From Xanthomonas vesicatoria ATCC 35937 (GTDB lineage Bacteria; Pseudomonadota; Gammaproteobacteria; Xanthomonadales; Xanthomonadaceae): a stretch of DNA of 64,000 bases. A program made the position numbers and the translations under genes. Within the stretch, counting starts at the first letter, position 1, and each line of letters opens with the position of its first letter. The notes beneath the pieces were generated by a model, which saw nothing but the letters and a program-made list of their open reading frames with translations, did not search any database and was not told the origin of the DNA. Positions 59,483-64,000 of the stretch are shown here, piece after piece. The DNA lies in NCBI RefSeq assembly GCF_001908725.1, contig NZ_CP018725.1, positions 4,092,001 to 4,156,000 of the forward strand. The letters are read 5' to 3'.

Positions 59483-59522
59483 CCCGCCGGAGAGGAAGCG
59501 GCAGGCGCGGCGCGAAACTGAT

Positions 59523-61847
59523 TTAGAACTTCACGTCCAGGCTCATGAAGTACTGGCGTGGGACGCCGACCACCATGGTCTGGTTGTAGCCGTCCGGATC
59601 GGAGGCGACATAGCCGTTGGTACCGGTGCTGGCGAAGTAGCGCTTGTCGGTGAGGTTGGTGATGTTCAGGGCCAGGGCGATATCCGCCACGCCGCCGACG
59701 CGCCCGAAGTCATAACGCGCACCGGCGTTGAACAGCCAGTAGGAGGGCACCTGCGAGTCGTTGAGAAAAGTGATGTAGCGCTTGTCGACGTACTTGCCGT
59801 CCAGATCCAGGCGCAGGTTGCCCAATTGATAGCTGGCGCTGGAAGAGAACATCAGTGCCGGGATGCCGACCACGTCCTTGCCCGAGGTCGCCACTACGCC
59901 GTTGTTGAGATAATCGTCCTGATAGCGCGAGCGGTTCCACGACAGCGAGTTCAACCAGCTCAGGCCTTCGACCGGGCGCCACATCAGCGCCAGATCCGCA
60001 CCGGCGCTGTGCACCGCGCCGACATTGCTCAGGATCGATGCACAGGTCTGCACCGCGGTGCACGGTGAGGTGGTCAGCAGACGGTTGGAGAACTTGGTGA
60101 AGTAGGCATCGGCCGAGAGCTGGAACTGCTCGTCCTGCATGCGGTACCCCATCTGCACGGTTTGCGACTCCTCCGGCTCCAGCGTGGAGCGGCTGCGATC
60201 GAACGCGGCCTGCGAGGTGGCGAACGGGGTAAACCCGAAGGCGGCGATGTTCTTGCTGTAGGACGCGTAGACGTCCTGGCGCTCGTCCAGTTTGTAGTTC
60301 ACGCCGACTTGCGGCAGGAAGTTGTCTTCGGCGCGGATGCGGCCTTGCGCCAGCGACGTGGTCGGCACCAGCGATTGCGCACGCGTGGTGGTGTCCAGCG
60401 CCTTTGCGCCGTAGTTCAGCGTCAGGCGGTCATCGAGCAGGCGCACGGTGTCCTGCAGGTACAGCATGCGGGTCTGGGTGGCGTAGCGCTGCAAAAAGTC
60501 GCGGCGAAACGGGGTCTGCGCTTCGTAGACGTTGTACAGCGAGGTGTAGCCCTCATTGCCCAGCGCGAAGTAGTTGCGCCCTTGCGTGGTACGTGCGTTC
60601 TCGGCCCACACGCCGGCTTCCAGGTCGTGATTGCCCCACGACCACTTCAAGGCGCTGGTGCCGCCGAAGCGATCAAGACCATAGTCGGTGGTGCGCATCG
60701 ACACCGGGATCTGCGCCGAGGTGACGACATACGGCGTCACCCATTGCCCTTCGCCGCGATTGGCGTGGTAGTAGCCGGCGGCATCCAGAGTTGCACCGCC
60801 GAACACGAACGTGCCCGACAGGCCGGCAAGATTGTCGCGACGCAGACCGCCGCCGGCGTAATAACTGGCATCGAGCCAGCTGTAGTCGCTGGGCAACCCG
60901 GCCAGCGATTGCGGGTAGCCATTGGCCACGCCGCTGGTGGCGCCGGTGGTCTGGTAGGCGCGCGCCATCTGCACCGCAGTGGCCCAATCCGGCTGCAGGT
61001 AGTCGTAGTCCCACCCCAGCGCGCGCTGGCTGGTCAACGACAGATCCATGTAGTCGTATTCCTTGCGTCGCGAGGTATCCAGGAACAGGCTCAGACGATT
61101 GCCGTCGCCCCACTGGTACACGGTCTTGAGGTTGGCCTGTTCGGATTGCTGATCGCCAAAGCCTTTCCACTTGTCGGTGGTGGCATTGGCGTAGGACAGA
61201 TACGCCGACAGGCCATTGCGATCGCCGGTATCGGCGCGGACGAAGGTGCGGCGCGTTGCATCGCTGCCCACCGTCTGCACCAGTCGCGCACCGGGCGTGG
61301 TCTGCGGATCGGCGGAGTAGAACTGCATGGTGCCGCCGAGGTTGGTATTGGACGCGGTGCCCAGCGCGCCGGCGCCCTGGGCGATCTCCACCGAGCTGAG
61401 GTTTTCCGAAATGATGGCGCGGGTGATGTGCAGGCCGTTGGTGACGCCGTAACTCATGTTGCCCAGCGGAATGCCGTCGAGCGTGTAGCCCAGGCGGCTC
61501 TGATCGAAGCCGTGCAAGGTGACCTGCGTGGACCACTCGTAGGTACCGAACGGGTCGGCCGACTGGAACTGCACGCCGGGCAATTTTTCCACGGCCTTGA
61601 AGGCGCTGCTGCCCGGTGTGAGTTGCTCGATGTCCTGGCGGCTGATGCGCTGCACCTGGCGCGTGCTGCCCTGCGAGACCACGTTGATCGCATCCAGCTG
61701 GGTCGCGTTGTTTGCGGCGTCGGCGGGCGTGGCGGGTGCGTCTGCGACGTTGGCAGTGACGGGATCGGCGGCATGCGCGATGACCGGAAGCAGCGCGGCC
61801 AGGGCAAGGGCGAGCGGCGTGACATGGAGACGACGGGCGGAAGTCAT
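59523..61847 (-). CDS. TonB-dependent outer-membrane receptor
   Basis: Energy-coupled outer-membrane importer. The start at 61847 (AGGA 7 bases ahead) gives 774 aa. Signal peptide to about residue 27 (ALALAALLPVIAHAA), a TonB-box-like LDAINVVSQ (51-59), a plug domain (KLPGVQFQSADPFGTYEWST, GYTLDGIPLGNMSYG), and a barrel whose last residues are YFMSLDVKF. The ligand cannot be read from the sequence. It is divergent from a phospholipase C gene with a Pho-box-like site between them, hinting at a phosphorus-containing ligand; this is inference. Confidence 0.92.
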   Translation of the reverse strand: MTSARRLHVTPLALALAALLPVIAHAADPVTANVADAPATPADAANNATQLDAINVVSQGSTRQVQRISRQDIEQLTPGSSAFKAVEKLPGVQFQSADPFGTYEWSTQVTLHGFDQSRLGYTLDGIPLGNMSYGVTNGLHITRAIISENLSSVEIAQGAGALGTASNTNLGGTMQFYSADPQTTPGARLVQTVGSDATRRTFVRADTGDRNGLSAYLSYANATTDKWKGFGDQQSEQANLKTVYQWGDGNRLSLFLDTSRRKEYDYMDLSLTSQRALGWDYDYLQPDWATAVQMARAYQTTGATSGVANGYPQSLAGLPSDYSWLDASYYAGGGLRRDNLAGLSGTFVFGGATLDAAGYYHANRGEGQWVTPYVVTSAQIPVSMRTTDYGLDRFGGTSALKWSWGNHDLEAGVWAENARTTQGRNYFALGNEGYTSLYNVYEAQTPFRRDFLQRYATQTRMLYLQDTVRLLDDRLTLNYGAKALDTTTRAQSLVPTTSLAQGRIRAEDNFLPQVGVNYKLDERQDVYASYSKNIAAFGFTPFATSQAAFDRSRSTLEPEESQTVQMGYRMQDEQFQLSADAYFTKFSNRLLTTSPCTAVQTCASILSNVGAVHSAGADLALMWRPVEGLSWLNSLSWNRSRYQDDYLNNGVVATSGKDVVGIPALMFSSSASYQLGNLRLDLDGKYVDKRYITFLNDSQVPSYWLFNAGARYDFGRVGGVADIALALNITNLTDKRYFASTGTNGYVASDPDGYNQTMVVGVPRQYFMSLDVKF

Positions 61848-61949
61848 GGGGGAGTCCTGTTCGAGCACGGCTGAGGGCGGACGCACGGTGCAAGACCGGC
61901 GTTTCGCGACGCAGGGTGTCAACGGCTCATGAAACATTGATGACGGCGG

Positions 61950-61983
61950 CTGTCGCAAAACTGTCGTGCTTGCCCGCTATACG
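61950..61983 (+). promoter_or_regulatory. Pho-box-like promoter of the phospholipase C gene
   Basis: Two direct 7-bp repeats, CTGTCGC (61950-61956) and CTGTCGT (61961-61967), are separated by AAAA, the 11-bp period of PhoB sites (consensus CTGTCAT-N4-CTGTCAT). A -10 hexamer TATACG (61978-61983) follows after exactly 10 bp, the classic PhoB-dependent layout replacing the -35. Confidence 0.7.
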
Positions 61984-62041
61984 TGTCGTGTGCGGCCGCC
62001 ATCTGCGCTGCGCGTCGCCGACTTTTGCAGGGTGTTTCGCC

Positions 62042-64000
62042 ATGACGTCATCTTCTTCGCGCCGCGATTTCCTCAAGCGCGTGGCCGCGCTCACCGCCGC
62101 CGGGGCACTCCCGTCGTCGATCGGTCGCGCGCTGGCACTGCCGGCCAATGCGCGTACCGGCACGCTGCGCGATATCGAGCATGTGGTGATCCTGATGCAG
62201 GAAAACCGCTCGTTCGATCATTACTTCGGCGCACTGCGCGGTGTGCGCGGCTTCGGTGACCGGCATGCATTGCAACTGCGCGACGGCAACCCGGTCTGGA
62301 GCCAGCCTGCAGCTGATGGACGTCGCCTGTTGCCGTTCGCGTTCGATACGCAAACCACCAGCGCGCCATTGATCAAGAGCCTGGATCACTCCTGGAAAGC
62401 CGGCCACGGCCAGGACCCGGCGCGCTGGGCCGAATACGACGCATGGGTACCCTACAAGGGCGAGCTAACGATGGGGTACTTCCAACGTCACGACATTCCG
62501 TACTACCACGCGCTCGCCGATGCGTTCACCATCTGCGACGGTTATTTCTGCTCGATGCACGGGCCGACCAATCCCAATCGCATGTACCTGTTCACCGGCA
62601 CCAGCGGCCTGAGTGTGGGCGATACCCGCGCGCAGGTGGCCGACAACGCCGACGACGGCAACTGGACCGCCGACATGGCGCGCGACAAACCCGGCTATGC
62701 GGCGATGGGCTGGACCACCTACGCGCAGCGCCTGCAGGCGGCCGGCATCGATTGGCGCGTCTATCAGGAATACGACAACTTCGGCTGCAATTCGCTGGCG
62801 TATTTTGCGCACTACCGTGGACTGGACACCGCTGACGAACGTTATCGCCGCGCACGTGCCTGCGTGCCCGGGTCTACTGCAGACAATGCAGCCACCACGC
62901 AGGCCGATCACCTGATTGCCGCGATCGCGGCCGATGTGCAGGGCAATCGCTTGCCGCAGGTGTCGTGGATCATTCCGCCGACTGCGTATTGCGAACATCC
63001 TGAAGCGCCGCCGGCCTACGGCGAATCGCTGGTGGCGCGGTTGATCGATGCGCTGACCTCCAATCCGGAGGTCTGGGCGAAGACCGCGCTGATCATCAAC
63101 TACGATGAGAACGACGGCTTTTTCGACCATGTGCCCGCGCCATTGCCGGCGCTGGACGCGCGCATGGGCCGCAGCAATGTCGATGTGCGCGGCGAGGCCT
63201 ACAACGGCGTGCCGGTGGGCCTGGGCATCCGTGTGCCGATGCTGGTGATTTCGCCGTGGACGCGCGGCGGCTGGGTCAATTCGCAGGTCTTCGATCACAC
63301 CTCGGTACTGCGCTTGCTGGAACGTCGCTTCGGTGTGGCCGAGCCGAACATCAGCCCGTGGCGCCGCGCGATCAGTGGCGATCTCACCAGCGTGTTCGAT
63401 TTCCGCAAACCGGACGATTCGGCGCTGAGCGCATTGCCGTCCATCGACGACTACCGCGCACGCACGGCGGCGCTACGCAATAAACCATTGCCGGTGCCGC
63501 CGACCAACGCCGTCATGCCGCGACAGGAGCCAGGCCAACGCCCGGCCCGCGCATTGCCCTATGCCTTGCAGGTGAACGCACGCGTGCAGGGCGATGGCAC
63601 GCTGCAGTTGCAGTTCGTCAACACCGGCACGGCTGCAGCTGCATTCAACGTCTACACCAGCGCGCCCACTGGCGGGCCCTGGTACTACACGGTATTGCCT
63701 GGCACCCGGCTCGATGACGTTCCGATGGGCGCCATGCACGACGGCGCGTATGCGTTACGCGTGCACGGGCCGAATGGCTTCTTGCGCGAGTTCGCCGGGC
63801 AGGTGCCGCGTGCCTCTGCGCCATCGGTAGCGCCATGGGTGGAGGCGCGACAGGACGGCGACGCCTTGGTGCTGGAGATCGGCAATGCCGGGCAGCGCGC
63901 CTGCACTGTGCAACTGCGTGCGCTTGAACACGCAGACCCAAGTGCGCGCACCTTGCCGCTGGCCGCAGGTCAGCGCGAGACCATTCGCCTGGCGCTTGCC
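62042..64000 (+). CDS. Phospholipase C, non-hemolytic type (3' end cut off by window)
   Basis: Exported phosphoesterase that splits phospholipids such as phosphatidylcholine. The frame is open from ATG at 62042 to the window end (653 codons seen). A twin-arginine signal (SSSRRDFLKRVAALTAAGA) starts the protein. The catalytic domain of the acid phosphatase/phospholipase C superfamily shows QENRSFDHYFG near residue 60 and INYDENDGFFDHV near residue 350. Near the cut end lie two C-terminal beta-type domains (DUF756-like; YYTVLPG, VHGPNGFLREFAG). A Pho-box promoter precedes it. Confidence 0.92.
   Translation, partial: MTSSSSRRDFLKRVAALTAAGALPSSIGRALALPANARTGTLRDIEHVVILMQENRSFDHYFGALRGVRGFGDRHALQLRDGNPVWSQPAADGRRLLPFAFDTQTTSAPLIKSLDHSWKAGHGQDPARWAEYDAWVPYKGELTMGYFQRHDIPYYHALADAFTICDGYFCSMHGPTNPNRMYLFTGTSGLSVGDTRAQVADNADDGNWTADMARDKPGYAAMGWTTYAQRLQAAGIDWRVYQEYDNFGCNSLAYFAHYRGLDTADERYRRARACVPGSTADNAATTQADHLIAAIAADVQGNRLPQVSWIIPPTAYCEHPEAPPAYGESLVARLIDALTSNPEVWAKTALIINYDENDGFFDHVPAPLPALDARMGRSNVDVRGEAYNGVPVGLGIRVPMLVISPWTRGGWVNSQVFDHTSVLRLLERRFGVAEPNISPWRRAISGDLTSVFDFRKPDDSALSALPSIDDYRARTAALRNKPLPVPPTNAVMPRQEPGQRPARALPYALQVNARVQGDGTLQLQFVNTGTAAAAFNVYTSAPTGGPWYYTVLPGTRLDDVPMGAMHDGAYALRVHGPNGFLREFAGQVPRASAPSVAPWVEARQDGDALVLEIGNAGQRACTVQLRALEHADPSARTLPLAAGQRETIRLALA

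Overview
The window looks like the chromosome of a Xanthomonas species (Gammaproteobacteria, Xanthomonadaceae). This rests on the RpoB/RpoC and ribosomal protein sequences, the high GC content with strong third-position GC bias, and the accessory set: a Stenotrophomonas-type peptide amidase homologue, TonB-dependent receptors, a Tat-exported phospholipase C, a TorF-family porin and Xanthomonas-type intergenic repeats. No CRISPR array, insertion sequence, tRNA or rRNA gene was seen.

Region 1 (1-27.8 kb, all + strand) is the transcription/translation supercluster. It starts inside rpoB and continues through rpoC, the str operon (rpsL-rpsG-fusA-tuf), the S10 operon (rpsJ to rpsQ), the spc operon (rplN to secY) and the alpha operon (rpsM-rpsK-rpsD-rpoA-rplQ). 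Gene order follows E. coli except that rpmJ does not follow secY. Gaps of a few bases or short overlaps dominate, but several junctions (rpsN/rpsH, rplF/rplR, rplR/rpsE, secY/rpsM, rpoA/rplQ) are wide and most carry hairpins followed by T-rich tracts. The str and S10 promoters share an unusual -10/5'-hairpin arrangement.

Region 2 (27.8-40 kb) is mixed housekeeping: dsbB, a frameshifted TonB-dependent receptor with a Zur-like box, class II DAHP synthase, an MscS-type channel, a secreted amidase lipoprotein, a DUF2127 membrane protein, typA/bipA, a cyclophilin and mdh.

Region 3 (40-48.2 kb) has fewer genes: a beta-class GST, a small cell-wall hydrolase, about 1.1 kb with no recognisable gene, an MFS transporter, a 2,4-dienoyl-CoA reductase (fadH) and a quinone-oxidoreductase-like enzyme.

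Region 4 (48.2-59.3 kb) has an OmpA-type porin, an unknown secreted protein, an RsuA-type pseudouridine synthase, an HNH nuclease paired with kbl, the sulfate importer sbp-cysT-cysW-cysA, a TorF-type porin, an intergenic repeat cluster, and tdh. Kbl and Tdh make up the threonine-to-glycine pathway but are encoded about 6 kb apart.

Region 5 (59.4-64 kb) holds a TonB-dependent receptor divergent from a phospholipase C gene that runs off the window. A clear Pho-box-like direct repeat, correctly spaced from a -10 hexamer, precedes the phospholipase. No new multi-gene system was found. The best leads are this Pho-box/phospholipase/receptor unit, the shared leader of the ribosomal operons, the candidate Zur box on a broken receptor gene, and the large palindromic intergenic repeat at 57.7-58.1 kb.
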